From Erysipelothrix urinaevulpis (lineage in GTDB: Bacteria > Bacillota_I > Bacilli_A > Erysipelotrichales > Erysipelotrichaceae): DNA of 64,000 bases. This document shows positions 16,099 to 25,558 of this stretch, in pieces. The notes under the pieces are model-generated. The model searched no databases, was not told where the DNA came from, and saw only the letters and a program-made list of their open reading frames with translations. The stretch lies in NCBI RefSeq assembly GCF_009828835.1, contig NZ_WTTB01000004.1:142768-206767 (forward strand). Reading direction: 5' to 3'. Position numbers and translations under genes: made by a program. Numbering within the stretch: the stretch's first letter is position 1; each line of letters begins with the position of its first letter.

Positions 16099-17681
16099 AA
16101 TACGACACTTTCATATGGCCTTAATTTAAGATCTTTTTTAATCTTAAAATCCGAGTAATTATTAATAACGACGTCATGATAATCTTCCTTTAATTCATAG
16201 TCAACAACCTTATCATAAAAGTTATGAATGCAAAGATATTGATCAGCCCTTGTATAAATAAATAAATTGGGATGATCAAGATCGATGAATTCAATATCTC
16301 CATCAATCAAAATAGGATCGGACTTACGAATAGCAATGAGATTTTTATAGAAATAAAAAATTGATTCTTTATCCGCTAAAGCATCTTCCACCGTCCATAA
16401 AGTTTTAGCTTTAGAAAAGCCTAACCATGGCTCAGCATTACTAAAGCCATAATGAATATCGTCATTCCAAGGGATCGGGGTACGTCCATTATCGCGTGAT
16501 CGTTCTTGAAGTATTTTTAAAACTTCTTTTTCGGAATGGTCTTTCAATAATATTTTATAGTAATTCAATGATTCAATATCTTGATAGTCACGAATTGAAT
16601 CGAAATAAGCATTGGGGAGTCCTATTTCTTCACCTTGATAAATATAAACAACACCTTTTAATGTGAAGATCATGCTCGCCAACATTGTGGCACCTTCAAA
16701 AGATTCATTGGTAAATCTTGAAATTGCCCTGGGTTGATCGTGATTGTTTAAAAACAATGACATTGACGCATCGTTTTCAATCATTCCTTTTTGCCAATCT
16801 GCATAAAGATGCTTAAGTTCTAAAAAATCAAATGGTTTTAATGCCCATTTATTTCCATCCTTATAGTCAACTTTAAGGTGATGAAAATTGAAGACTGTAC
16901 TTAAACCACTTTCACTTTTTTTAGAATATTGACTGGCTTTTTCAATGCTAGTGGATGATAATTCTCCCACGGTCATCACATCATCAACCAATGCAAAACT
17001 TTTTGCTCCAAGTTTGCGTAAGTATTGACTAACGTTGGGTCCATCAGTGTATAAACGTCGTCCATCACCCTGATGATCATCTTCAAACACATCTGGTTTG
17101 GAAATTAAATTAATCACATCAAAACGAAATCCTCGTACACCTTTATCCAACCAATAGCGACATATTTTAACAAATTCATCAAATACAATCGGATTCTCCC
17201 AGTTAAGATCAGCTTGTGTTTTATCAAATAAATGAAGGTAATATTTATCTAGTTCTTTGACGTATTCAAATGCTGACCCTCCAAATTTAGATTGCCAATT
17301 GACCGGATTATCAACGAAGATATAACGATTCATAAAATCAACATCGCCTTGAAGCGCTTTTTGAAACCATGGATGTTCTGTTGATGAGTGATTAAATACC
17401 ATATCAAGCATAATATCCATCCCTCTTAAACGAGCTTGATCAATTAATGCTTGCAAGTCAGCATCAGTTCCAAAGCGTGGATCTACATGATAATAATCAC
17501 TGACATCATAGCCATTATCAACGTGTGGAGAACGAAAAACAGGTGTTAACCAAAGCACATCGACGCCTAAGAGTGCGAGATAGTCAAGGCGTTGGATAAT
17601 CCCTTGAATATCTCCTTCTCCACGTCCCCTGGAATCATTGAATGATTTTGGGTAAATCTGATAAACAATTTTATTCTCCAT
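16083..17681 (-). CDS. treC: Trehalose-6-phosphate hydrolase (GH13)
   Basis: A 532-residue GH13 enzyme that would split trehalose-6-phosphate into glucose and glucose-6-phosphate in the cytoplasm. The four conserved regions are present: DMVFNH (about 97-102), GFRFDVINLI (about 197-206, nucleophile Asp), TVGELSS (about 239-245, acid Glu) and NNHDQPR (about 310-316, transition-state Asp). The MVFNHSSTEHPWFQ block is that of phosphotrehalases and oligo-1,6-glucosidases; adjacency to a trehalose-type EIIBC decides for TreC. Its start overlaps the end of the EIIBC gene by 11 bases. Confidence 0.88.
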   Translation of the reverse strand: MENKIVYQIYPKSFNDSRGRGEGDIQGIIQRLDYLALLGVDVLWLTPVFRSPHVDNGYDVSDYYHVDPRFGTDADLQALIDQARLRGMDIMLDMVFNHSSTEHPWFQKALQGDVDFMNRYIFVDNPVNWQSKFGGSAFEYVKELDKYYLHLFDKTQADLNWENPIVFDEFVKICRYWLDKGVRGFRFDVINLISKPDVFEDDHQGDGRRLYTDGPNVSQYLRKLGAKSFALVDDVMTVGELSSTSIEKASQYSKKSESGLSTVFNFHHLKVDYKDGNKWALKPFDFLELKHLYADWQKGMIENDASMSLFLNNHDQPRAISRFTNESFEGATMLASMIFTLKGVVYIYQGEEIGLPNAYFDSIRDYQDIESLNYYKILLKDHSEKEVLKILQERSRDNGRTPIPWNDDIHYGFSNAEPWLGFSKAKTLWTVEDALADKESIFYFYKNLIAIRKSDPILIDGDIEFIDLDHPNLFIYTRADQYLCIHNFYDKVVDYELKEDYHDVVINNYSDFKIKKDLKLRPYESVVLKKVI

Positions 17682-19098
17682 TGTTTTTTCGTTTTCCTAA
17701 ATAAACTGTAATTCCAAAAGGAACCACCATTGCAACCAACGCTATAAACATAAACTTAGGATAATCAACCAGATTAAAGGATAAAATGCCTGGTAATCCA
17801 CCAACACCCACAGAATTAGCCATCAGGCCCATACCAACTGACAAGATTGCTGCAATACTTGAACCAATCATTGCCGCAATAAAGGGATAGTGATACTTTA
17901 AGTTAATCCCAAACATAGCGGGCTCTGTAACCCCTAAGTAACTAGATATCGCTGCAGGAATTGAAACTTGTTCTTCTTCCTTATTACCACGATTTAAGAA
18001 TATTATTCCAACGACTGCACTTCCTTGAGCAATGTTACTAAAGGCAATCATCGGCCATAATAATGTTCCACCAAAGTCATTGGCTAATTGTAAGTCAATA
18101 GCATTGGTCATATGATGAAGCCCTGTAATTACCAAAGGTGAGTAGAAGAAACCGAAAATCGCGGCAAAGATAACTCTGACTTGGGAGGTCAAACCAGCAT
18201 AGACACCACTGGAGATCGCACTCCCAATCTTCCAACCAATTGGCCCTAAAACAACATGAGCAAATAATACAGTGGGAATCAGGGCAAACAAAGGAACAAA
18301 AATCATTGATATTGCATTAGGAATAATCTTTTTAAAGAATCGTTCTAAATAAACAAGGGTAAATCCTGCCAACATGGCTGGAATAACCTGTGCTTGGTAA
18401 CCAATCATTTGAATTTGTGTAAAACCAAAATCCCATACAGGTATTTCCGCAACAGGAGTTCCTGCAACAGCATATGCGTTAAGAAGTTGTGGAGAAACCA
18501 ATGTGATTCCTAAGACAATCCCTAAAATTTGAGTTGTCCCCATCTTACGAGAAATAGACCAGGTAATACCAACTGGTAAAAATTGAAAAATTGCTTCCCC
18601 AATTAACCATAAGAAATGATTCACACCACCCCAAAACGGATAAACACTCGCAATGGTCGCTTTACTTCCATCAATCAAAGTTATAATCTTAACACCTTCG
18701 AGAATATTTCTAAACCCTAAAATTAATCCCCCAACGACAATCGCTGGAATTAAAGGTGCAAATATTTCCGCTAAATTACTGGCTAATTTTTGCAAGAAAT
18801 TTTGCTGTGTCTTTGCCAGTTCCTTAACCGTGTCTTTACTTGTTCCTTCAATTCCACTTAACGCAGAAAGTTCTTGATAAAATACATCAACATCATTCCC
18901 AATAATAACTTGGAACTGACCTGCTTGCGTAAAACTCCCCTTGACACTTGGAATGGCTTCAATTGCCTCCACATCAGCATTCCCAGGCTCAACCAGAACA
19001 AATCTCAAACGTGTAACACAATGGGTCATGCCCGAAATATTATCCTTACCCCCAATTGCATCCAAAAGTATCTGTGCATCGTTTGTATAGCTTGCCAT
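17671..19098 (-). CDS. treB: Trehalose PTS permease EIIBC
   Basis: A 475-residue glucose-superfamily PTS protein that would import and phosphorylate trehalose. The IIB domain is N-terminal, with the phosphorylated Cys in GMTHCVTRLRFVL (Cys27). The IIC domain follows with about ten membrane segments and the GITEPAMFG-like block (YLGVTEPAMFG, about 386-396). There is no IIA domain, so a Crr-like EIIA must be supplied in trans. It is first of the treBC operon, and its leader holds an antitermination switch. Confidence 0.87.
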   Translation of the reverse strand: MASYTNDAQILLDAIGGKDNISGMTHCVTRLRFVLVEPGNADVEAIEAIPSVKGSFTQAGQFQVIIGNDVDVFYQELSALSGIEGTSKDTVKELAKTQQNFLQKLASNLAEIFAPLIPAIVVGGLILGFRNILEGVKIITLIDGSKATIASVYPFWGGVNHFLWLIGEAIFQFLPVGITWSISRKMGTTQILGIVLGITLVSPQLLNAYAVAGTPVAEIPVWDFGFTQIQMIGYQAQVIPAMLAGFTLVYLERFFKKIIPNAISMIFVPLFALIPTVLFAHVVLGPIGWKIGSAISSGVYAGLTSQVRVIFAAIFGFFYSPLVITGLHHMTNAIDLQLANDFGGTLLWPMIAFSNIAQGSAVVGIIFLNRGNKEEEQVSIPAAISSYLGVTEPAMFGINLKYHYPFIAAMIGSSIAAILSVGMGLMANSVGVGGLPGILSFNLVDYPKFMFIALVAMVVPFGITVYLGKRKNNGE

Positions 19099-19145
19099 AA
19101 CTCTTCCTCCTTTTTCTAGACATCAATCAAGAGTAGAAAATAATA

Positions 19146-19193
19146 AAGACCTTTCCTAGGCCACTATAAAAAGTAGCTTCTAAGAAAGGTCTT
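19146..19193 (-). terminator. Conditional terminator in the treB leader
   Basis: On the minus strand AAGACCTTTCTTAG pairs with CTAGGAAAGGTCTT and is followed by a T-rich stretch. Its 5' arm overlaps the candidate RAT at 19187-19221, so the two structures exclude each other. Confidence 0.8.
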
Positions 19194-19221
19194 GCCCAAA
19201 TTACATTAAGGTTACAAGCCT
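19187..19221 (-). promoter_or_regulatory. RAT-like antiterminator site for the LicT/BglG protein
   Basis: Minus-strand RNA reads GGCTTGTAACC, a 12-base stretch, then GGGCAAGACC. This resembles the ribonucleic antiterminator consensus (GGxTTGTTACTG...GGCAAAACC) with pairing of CTTG to CAAG and GG to CC. It overlaps the terminator 5' arm. The antiterminator gene is just upstream. Confidence 0.65.
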
Positions 19222-19332
19222 ACTTTAATCATTTAAGACTAAAGCCTCGTTATTATTTTCATTCATCAGAATCGATGTCATTTTTTAAAGAATCATTGAA
19301 ACGCTGTAAGCGCTACGATTCTTTTCATCTTC

Positions 19333-19361
19333 ATTATCATATAGGTCCTACACTTTGTCAA
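19333..19361 (-). promoter_or_regulatory. treBC promoter
   Basis: On the minus strand TTGACA (19356-19361) and GATAAT (19333-19338) are 17 bases apart, a near-consensus housekeeping promoter. The transcript would run through the RAT/terminator switch. A partial CcpA-like match, TGTAAGCGCTACGA, lies just inside the transcribed region. Confidence 0.75.
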
Positions 19362-19396
19362 GTTTTTATTTAGTACCCTTGCCTATGGTTTATCAT

Positions 19397-20233
19397 TCAA
19401 ATAGATGTGGACATTAACTCCAAACGATGAATATGAATGGTTAAGTACACCATTTCCTGTGATTTAAGAGGCGTATCAAAGCGTTTTTCAATATATAAAC
19501 GAATAGAGTTTGCAACACCGTATGCTTTAGGAAAATCTGTCATTACATTTTTTAGTACGATTTCATCAAAATCAATCTGTTCTTTCGATACAACACGATG
19601 TAAGAGCATTTTTAAATGAACCATAATTCTTTGTGTCGCTAATTCTTCTGGCTTAAGAGCAATAAGATATGTATCACGGATAATGTTTAAAAGATCAAAC
19701 ACTGCATCAATGACAATGGTTGATTGATTATTAAGATTATCGTTTAAACCATTCACAACATGAACTGTTAAAAAGCCAACCTCATCAAATGGTAAATTAA
19801 TAGCAAACTCTTTATTGATACGTTGAAATACCTTTTCTGAAAATCTGAATTCTTCTGGATATAAGATTTTTAAATCATAGATTAATAAGTTCCGAATTTC
19901 TTGTCCATCACGATGACGCTGCATTGCAAAATTTATATGATCGATTATTGTTAAAAAAGCGTGCGAACCGAGAGTTAAACTCAACAACTCACTTTCCTCT
20001 TTAATCAAGCGATACAATTTCATAAAGACATCTTCAGGTATTTCCTCGATTAATTGGCTCGATTTGTAATAATCTTCACGTTTAAGTTCGAATATTTTTT
20101 CTATTTTTTCATTCGGTATCTGTTGAAGGGGTTTTGAATTAAAGCCAATACCTAAACCTACAACGATATATTCTTGAAAATTATGCGTTGCTTGGACAAC
20201 ATTATTGTTTAATATTTTCTTAATTCTATACAT
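19397..20233 (-). CDS. BglG/LicT-family transcription antiterminator
   Basis: A 278-residue RNA-binding regulator. Residues 1-55 are the CAT RNA-binding domain (YRIKKILNNNVVQATHNFQEYIVVGLGIGF). Two PRD domains follow, about 65-170 and 172-278, with His residues positioned for PTS phosphorylation (LTLGSHAFLTIIDHINFAM; MVYLTIHIHRLE). Dephosphorylation by the active permease would let it bind the RAT and prevent termination ahead of treB. Controlling a trehalose operon this way is less common than the GntR-type TreR. It has its own transcript, ending before the treB promoter. Confidence 0.88.
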   Translation of the reverse strand: MYRIKKILNNNVVQATHNFQEYIVVGLGIGFNSKPLQQIPNEKIEKIFELKREDYYKSSQLIEEIPEDVFMKLYRLIKEESELLSLTLGSHAFLTIIDHINFAMQRHRDGQEIRNLLIYDLKILYPEEFRFSEKVFQRINKEFAINLPFDEVGFLTVHVVNGLNDNLNNQSTIVIDAVFDLLNIIRDTYLIALKPEELATQRIMVHLKMLLHRVVSKEQIDFDEIVLKNVMTDFPKAYGVANSIRLYIEKRFDTPLKSQEMVYLTIHIHRLELMSTSI

Positions 20234-20293
20234 ATTGCCACCCCTTTCTCTTATTCCATTATAGTGTAAGTTTTAATTTATTTCCATAATAAT

Positions 20294-20321
20294 AAAAACA
20301 AGCAAAGCTTAACTTTGCTTG
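20294..20321 (-). terminator. Terminator of the LysR-MFS-AroE-OYE-MFS operon
   Basis: ACAAGCAAAG and CTTTGCTTGT pair around TTAA; the minus strand runs into TTTTTATTATT. It overlaps the end of the last MFS gene. Confidence 0.8.
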
Positions 20322-21478
20322 TATCGTCGTACAACAATGGTCGCTGCAATTAGATTAATAATGCCAACCATGAGATTAAAATACATCACTAATTTAATAT
20401 TTCTATTTGCTAGAACCCCCGTAATGTAGGGAATCAACATCACAGAAATGCTTGTTGCCATTGTATAGACACTGGTAACCCTACCTTTAAAATGGGGGTA
20501 GAAATCAATCATAATCGCAAGTGCGATTTGCCATATTCCTCCAGCAGCAAATACACCGATAAAGAATGTAGCGACCTTAATGAATAAAACACTGGGTATT
20601 AAGATAATCAATGTTAATAAAACAACAGAGATCGAGGAACAAACCCAAAGAATCCAGTGATCACACCGAGTCTTTTTTGATACATATGCAGTAATGAATA
20701 CAGATATAAAAGATCCTAAACTATAAAGAGAAACTAATTTCAATGCTTCAGCACGTTCCATATTCACAACTTGCATCGCATACTCTGGCATCCACCAAGC
20801 AATGATATTGAATAGTGTAACAATTGTAAAACCTAATGTAACAAGAGCTACCCCTTCTAATTTAGAATCACGTTTTAGATGTGTGTCAATCTTATTTATG
20901 ACATTTTGTTTTGGGTTAAGTTCTGGAAACTTGCATCGCCACATTACAATTAGATTAATGAGCAATAAAAGAATGCACATGACAAAAGTATATCCATAAT
21001 AAAGGTCTTCGATTAGGAGAAATCCTACAATGTAAGGAAGAATAAATTGTCCAATCGAAATAAATGCTTTGTTAAAAACTGAAACACTGCAAGAGAAATT
21101 TGGGTAAATTTCTGCAATGGCTGGGTACGTCCCAGTATCTAAAAATGCATTCGCGAAACCTGCAAATAAAGCAAAAAAAGCAGCTAAATAAATGAGATGA
21201 CTGAACATAATGCCAGTAAAGAAAATAAGATAGGAAATCATACCGATAAGAATAATTGGTTTTCTTCCCAGTCTATCAGAGAGATAACCACTTAAGTACA
21301 AGACAAGAACTCGACCTAAACCAATGCAAGAAATAACAAGAGAGACCCCCTTTGCATCGGTTTGAAGTTGAACCATCAATTCTTTAAGATGTTGCGATAA
21401 TATAATTGCAGCCATCCCTTGTAAAATATAGTTAAAGAAGAGCGAAAAAACAGTGATCTTTTTCTCTCTATTGTTCAT
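20309..21478 (-). CDS. MFS transporter, second paralogue of the operon
   Basis: 389 residues from the ATG at 21478; an upstream ATG at 21550 would lie inside the reductase gene and has no ribosome site. Twelve membrane segments and the loop motif SGYLSDRLGRKPIILIG (about 63-79) define it as an MFS carrier. It aligns over its whole length with the MFS gene at 24338-25558 (shared FLDTGTYPAIAEIYPN / FLDAASYPALMEIYPN), so one arose from the other. Start and reductase stop overlap by 11 bases. Probably takes up or expels a quinate/shikimate-like or other unsaturated acid. Confidence 0.8.
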   Translation of the reverse strand: MNNREKKITVFSLFFNYILQGMAAIILSQHLKELMVQLQTDAKGVSLVISCIGLGRVLVLYLSGYLSDRLGRKPIILIGMISYLIFFTGIMFSHLIYLAAFFALFAGFANAFLDTGTYPAIAEIYPNFSCSVSVFNKAFISIGQFILPYIVGFLLIEDLYYGYTFVMCILLLLINLIVMWRCKFPELNPKQNVINKIDTHLKRDSKLEGVALVTLGFTIVTLFNIIAWWMPEYAMQVVNMERAEALKLVSLYSLGSFISVFITAYVSKKTRCDHWILWVCSSISVVLLTLIILIPSVLFIKVATFFIGVFAAGGIWQIALAIMIDFYPHFKGRVTSVYTMATSISVMLIPYITGVLANRNIKLVMYFNLMVGIINLIAATIVVRRYKQS

Positions 21479-23486
21479 TGTCGCGCTCTTTTTCTTCGTC
21501 AATTCGATGAAGAACACTGATAATATCATGAGCTTCACGTACACCATCAATTATTTTTCGTGCCCGTTTACTATCACCAATGTTTAATATTTTTATGCCT
21601 TTCGTAGCATTTAAATGTCCAAGTTTTTCTAAGAGTGGATTAAAAGATTTCATACCTAGGCATACAAATCCCTCATCAAAAAATAGTTCTTTTTCTTGAT
21701 TACGATGTTCGACAACAAAACTATTTTCTTTCACTTCTATAAGTTTAGTATCTGTTAACATTTCAACACGATCATCATCAAGAACATGCAATGTATGGAG
21801 TTTAGTAATCAGATCTAAATCTTTCCCAACTTCGTCTTGTAGTTCAATCACTTTAACAGACTTCGCATTTCGTTTAGTATAGTATTCTGCTACATCAAGC
21901 CCCACTGCACCACCACCAACAATGACAATATTCTTGTCTTGAGTTTCTTTGAAATTACCCATGTTATGAATTAAATCAAAAATAGTATGAACGCATTTAT
22001 CATCCTTGCTTAGATTTGATAATAACCCTTTAATCGGTGGTAAAAGAGGAACAGAACCTGTCGCATTTACAATGAGATCATACGACATTTCTTCAATATC
22101 TTCTTCTTGAATTTGAGTATTCAAATGAACAGATAAACATTCAAGTTTATTTGCACGTTGAATTAAATAAGTAGAAAAGTCTTCAATTCTGCGCTTTTCT
22201 GGTAGTTTACTAATATCGACTGATAATCCACCTAAATACGATTTTTGTTCATATAAATCAACCGTACAATTTAACTCAGCAGCAGTACAGGCAGCTTCTA
22301 GTCCTGCTGTTCCTCCCCCAATAACCGCTACTTTTACATCATGTTTAACTGGTGATAACTTATAATCATCTTCATAAAATATATCAGGATTTACAGTGCA
22401 TCGGATTGGTCGTCCTAAACGAATTCGATGATCGGCACAACCAATATTACAAGAAATACACTTTCTTAATTCTTCGATCCGACCACTTTCAACTTTTTTA
22501 ACCCAATTTGGTTCGGCAATCAAACCACGACCCATTGCAATTAAATCAGATTCATTGTTTTTAATAATTTTTTCAGCCACAAATGGTGTTCTTATATTTC
22601 CCGAGACGATTGTCAGTTTATGAGGAAACCGTTCTTTTACAGCTTTTGATAAATAGGATCGCCAGCCATCTTCGAGATGCATGACATCAATTTGATAAAA
22701 CAAGCTATCATTTAGTGCACAGGATACATCCAAAATATCGATTTCTTCGACAAAGTATTCTAATAAATCTAATGTTTCTTCGAGTGTATTCCCATTTTCT
22801 AAAAATTCATCTGCACTGAATCGAAGCATGATTGGAAAGTTATTACCGACTGCTTTCCTTATTGCCTCCACAACTTCTTTAGCAAATCTTGCTCTATTCT
22901 CAATCGAACCACCATATTCATCCTTGCGATTATTTGTGATAGGTGATAAAAATTGACTGATTAAATAGGAGTGTCCTGCATGAATTTCTACCGCGTCAAA
23001 TCCTGCTCTTTGAGCACGATGAGCTCCTTCGGCATACTTTTCTATAATTGATTTGATTTCAACTTGAGTCAATGGTCTTGGAATTGCTCCGTTTTTCTTC
23101 GACGGTAAATTCGAAGCTGATACTTGTTGCAATCCATCCAATCTCAATGGACTTGCTGATGCGCCAGCATGATTAATTTGAACTGAACAGCATGCACCAT
23201 AAAAGTGCATCCGTTCAGTAAATTTATAGAGACCTGGTAAATATTGATCATTATCCATTCTTAATTGAGTCGTTCCGTTTGTGCCCATGGGATAGTCAAT
23301 ACATACATTCTCTAAAATAATAAGACCTGTGCCCCCTTGGGCACGTTGTTCATAATAGGCAAGATGGTCTTTATTCATCGAACCATCAATATTCGCAAAA
23401 TTGGTTCCAATCGGCGGCATAACAATACGATTCCGTAGTGTCATTGCTTTAACCGAAAGTGGTGATAATACATTGTTAAATGACAT
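21468..23486 (-). CDS. FMN/FeS/FAD enoate reductase (FadH-like Old Yellow Enzyme)
   Basis: A 672-residue, three-part oxidoreductase of the 2,4-dienoyl-CoA reductase/BaiCD/enoate reductase group. The N-terminal OYE barrel carries RIVMPPIGTNFA and HAGHSYLISQFLSP (about 175-188). The Fe4S4 motif is CISCNIGC plus a later Cys (RCTVNPD; about 349-371). The FAD/NAD half has AVIGGGTAGLEAA (about 391-403) and a second nucleotide fold VIVGGGAVGLDVAEYY (about 527-542). It would use NAD(P)H to reduce a C=C bond next to a carboxyl or carbonyl group. Its operon with AroE and two MFS carriers points to alicyclic or aromatic acids. Confidence 0.85.
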   Translation of the reverse strand: MSFNNVLSPLSVKAMTLRNRIVMPPIGTNFANIDGSMNKDHLAYYEQRAQGGTGLIILENVCIDYPMGTNGTTQLRMDNDQYLPGLYKFTERMHFYGACCSVQINHAGASASPLRLDGLQQVSASNLPSKKNGAIPRPLTQVEIKSIIEKYAEGAHRAQRAGFDAVEIHAGHSYLISQFLSPITNNRKDEYGGSIENRARFAKEVVEAIRKAVGNNFPIMLRFSADEFLENGNTLEETLDLLEYFVEEIDILDVSCALNDSLFYQIDVMHLEDGWRSYLSKAVKERFPHKLTIVSGNIRTPFVAEKIIKNNESDLIAMGRGLIAEPNWVKKVESGRIEELRKCISCNIGCADHRIRLGRPIRCTVNPDIFYEDDYKLSPVKHDVKVAVIGGGTAGLEAACTAAELNCTVDLYEQKSYLGGLSVDISKLPEKRRIEDFSTYLIQRANKLECLSVHLNTQIQEEDIEEMSYDLIVNATGSVPLLPPIKGLLSNLSKDDKCVHTIFDLIHNMGNFKETQDKNIVIVGGGAVGLDVAEYYTKRNAKSVKVIELQDEVGKDLDLITKLHTLHVLDDDRVEMLTDTKLIEVKENSFVVEHRNQEKELFFDEGFVCLGMKSFNPLLEKLGHLNATKGIKILNIGDSKRARKIIDGVREAHDIISVLHRIDEEKERDNEQ

Positions 23487-23495
23487 AGTACACCT

Positions 23496-24338
23496 CTAAT
23501 CTTCTCTTAACTTCTGCCCTGTCCACATTTTAAAATTAATTTCGGCTTGCCCAATGAGCATTCCTTCTCCATTAATTATCTGACAGTTTTTTTCCTTCGC
23601 ATGGTCTAACAGTACCGTTGTTTCTGGATTATAAATTGTATCCGCAACAACCATTCCATCTTTAATGAAATTAGCATGAGGCAACGCCATCTTATCCTCA
23701 TGTGGTTCCATCCCCATTGATGTCGCATTAATTAATATGCTACTTTTCAAGATTGCTTTTTTTAATTGCTCTTCATCAAGCAAATCAATCAAATGAACAA
23801 TCGTATTGGTTTGACTTTCAAGTCGTTTCACTAAGTCTTGAGCTAATTCAAACGATGCATCTTTAATATTGAACAAGTATAATTCTTTTACATTTTCTAA
23901 ACATAATTGGGCAGCAATGGCAGTACCTGCACCCCCAACACCTAATAATGTTACAATTTCCGACTCCAATTTAACACCATGTTTTTTTAAGTTGTTTGTA
24001 AACCCGATCCCATCAGTGTTGTAACCGACCACCGCCTCATCTTCAACGACTAAACAGTTGACAGCTCCCACTAATTCCGCGCTTTTATCTAAACGATCTA
24101 AATATGGAATCACTGACACTTTATTAGGCATGGAAACATTCGCTCCCAAGAAATTTAATGCTTTAAAACTATCGACAGTTTCTTTGATATTTGATCCATT
24201 AACATTAAAAGACAGATAAATTGCATTGATATCTAAACGTCTAAACGCTTCATTGTATAAGTCTGGTGATTTAGAATGATCGTGTGGATCTGCAAATAAT
24301 CCCAATAATCGTGTTTTTGCATTGACTATGTTTCCCAT
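23496..24338 (-). CDS. aroE: Shikimate/quinate dehydrogenase
   Basis: A 280-residue enzyme. Substrate-binding block FADPHDHSKSPDLYNEAF (about 15-32, S-x-S type), catalytic Lys in NVSMPNKVSV (about 83-92), Asp in VGYNTDGIGF (about 105-114) and the nucleotide motif LLGVGGAGTA (about 127-136) are all present. No other shikimate-pathway gene is nearby. Placement between an MFS carrier and an enoate reductase suggests a catabolic quinate/shikimate dehydrogenase and not aromatic amino acid synthesis. It overlaps the upstream MFS stop by one base. Confidence 0.85.
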   Translation of the reverse strand: MGNIVNAKTRLLGLFADPHDHSKSPDLYNEAFRRLDINAIYLSFNVNGSNIKETVDSFKALNFLGANVSMPNKVSVIPYLDRLDKSAELVGAVNCLVVEDEAVVGYNTDGIGFTNNLKKHGVKLESEIVTLLGVGGAGTAIAAQLCLENVKELYLFNIKDASFELAQDLVKRLESQTNTIVHLIDLLDEEQLKKAILKSSILINATSMGMEPHEDKMALPHANFIKDGMVVADTIYNPETTVLLDHAKEKNCQIINGEGMLIGQAEINFKMWTGQKLRED

Positions 24339-25558
24339 TATCGTTCTTCTTTCTCAAAAATAGATTTTAATCCAAAGACTTTTTTGTAACGTGTTGCTAG
24401 AATTACCATCAAAATGAAGCCAACAATCGCAACGCCTGCATCAAGAAGCATGACTTTTGTGAAATCAACATTTAATAAGTATTGGGCTATTTTGGGCATG
24501 ACGAATGTTGCGGACGCCATAAATATATTATAGATCCCTGTATTTCTCCCTTTACGTGCTGGGAAAAATCGTGATAACAAGGCATTTCCCATTTGTAAAA
24601 CACCACCCGCTGCCGTGAAGCCGACGATAGGTGCTCCAATCGACAAGGTTGTTGCACTTGGGAATAAATAAATCATCATTAATGCAAGCGATGATATCAA
24701 TGTATAAATAACTAACAGCGCCATTTCTCTTATGCCTTTTGACATCAGCATTGATGATACAAATACTGCTAAGAATGCTCCAAATGTATAAGTGGTCGTC
24801 AAGAAACGAGCGGACATGTCACTCATCCCAACAACGTCAGTTCCATAAAGTGTAATCACTTGTTGGAAAAGATAAAAGGTCGACATACAGAAGAAAGCAT
24901 AAATAATAATCATGACACCCTCTACATTATATCGAGGTTCAACCACGAATATTTCTTTGGCTGCTTCACTCTCTGTTTCTTCTTTAGCAATCTTTTTATG
25001 ATCTGGAAAATCAGCTTTAAGCATGATAATAGTGTTGATAATTATAATAACAAGCGGCAAGACAATTGACCAACCATACCACATATTTTTTCCAGTCAAG
25101 AAACCGATGAAGATTGGTAATAACATACCAGATGTTGAAATGAATCCTTTAACGATAACTGAAGCTGTACTTTGGTTATTTGGATAAATCTCCATTAATG
25201 CTGGATAGGAAGCGGCATCCAAGAACGAGGTCGCTGCTCCTGCAATAAATGCCACGAATGAAGCAACAAATAGATTTGTATTCACGAGCAATAAACCAAA
25301 GAACAGAATGTATCCAAACATCCCAATTAACGCTAATGGCTTACGCCCAAATCGATCCGATAATTCCCCGGCAAAAAATAAGATTAGAAATTTACCAATT
25401 CCTACCGCAGAAATAACGCCCATAACACCAGCCTTATCTGTGTTCCATAATACAGCAAACGATGCTGCGTTTTGTGAAATAATAATTGCTTGGATCCCAT
25501 GAACAAAATAATTCATGTAGATTGCAAAAGCAGTAAGATTGTACTTGTTTTTTTTCAT
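24338..25558 (-). CDS. MFS transporter, first paralogue of the operon
   Basis: 406 residues with 12 membrane segments and AGELSDRFGRKPLALIG (about 58-74). It is paralogous to the MFS at 20309-21478. Its first codon overlaps the last base pairs of the LysR gene (25555-25558), and its stop touches the AroE start, so LysR, MFS, AroE, reductase and second MFS form one tight five-gene unit. Substrate probably the acid metabolised by AroE and the reductase; this is contextual. Confidence 0.8.
   Translation of the reverse strand: MKKNKYNLTAFAIYMNYFVHGIQAIIISQNAASFAVLWNTDKAGVMGVISAVGIGKFLILFFAGELSDRFGRKPLALIGMFGYILFFGLLLVNTNLFVASFVAFIAGAATSFLDAASYPALMEIYPNNQSTASVIVKGFISTSGMLLPIFIGFLTGKNMWYGWSIVLPLVIIIINTIIMLKADFPDHKKIAKEETESEAAKEIFVVEPRYNVEGVMIIIYAFFCMSTFYLFQQVITLYGTDVVGMSDMSARFLTTTYTFGAFLAVFVSSMLMSKGIREMALLVIYTLISSLALMMIYLFPSATTLSIGAPIVGFTAAGGVLQMGNALLSRFFPARKGRNTGIYNIFMASATFVMPKIAQYLLNVDFTKVMLLDAGVAIVGFILMVILATRYKKVFGLKSIFEKEER

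Noticed and set aside
19300..19320. A strong cre site in the treB leader
   Set aside because: TGTAAGCGCTACGA lacks the last conserved positions and lies within a small inverted repeat. It is mentioned in the promoter entry but not called as a site.
21479..21550. Longer start for the second MFS carrier
   Set aside because: It would add 24 residues inside the reductase gene without a ribosome site. MNNREKK at 21478 fits the paralogue's N-terminus.
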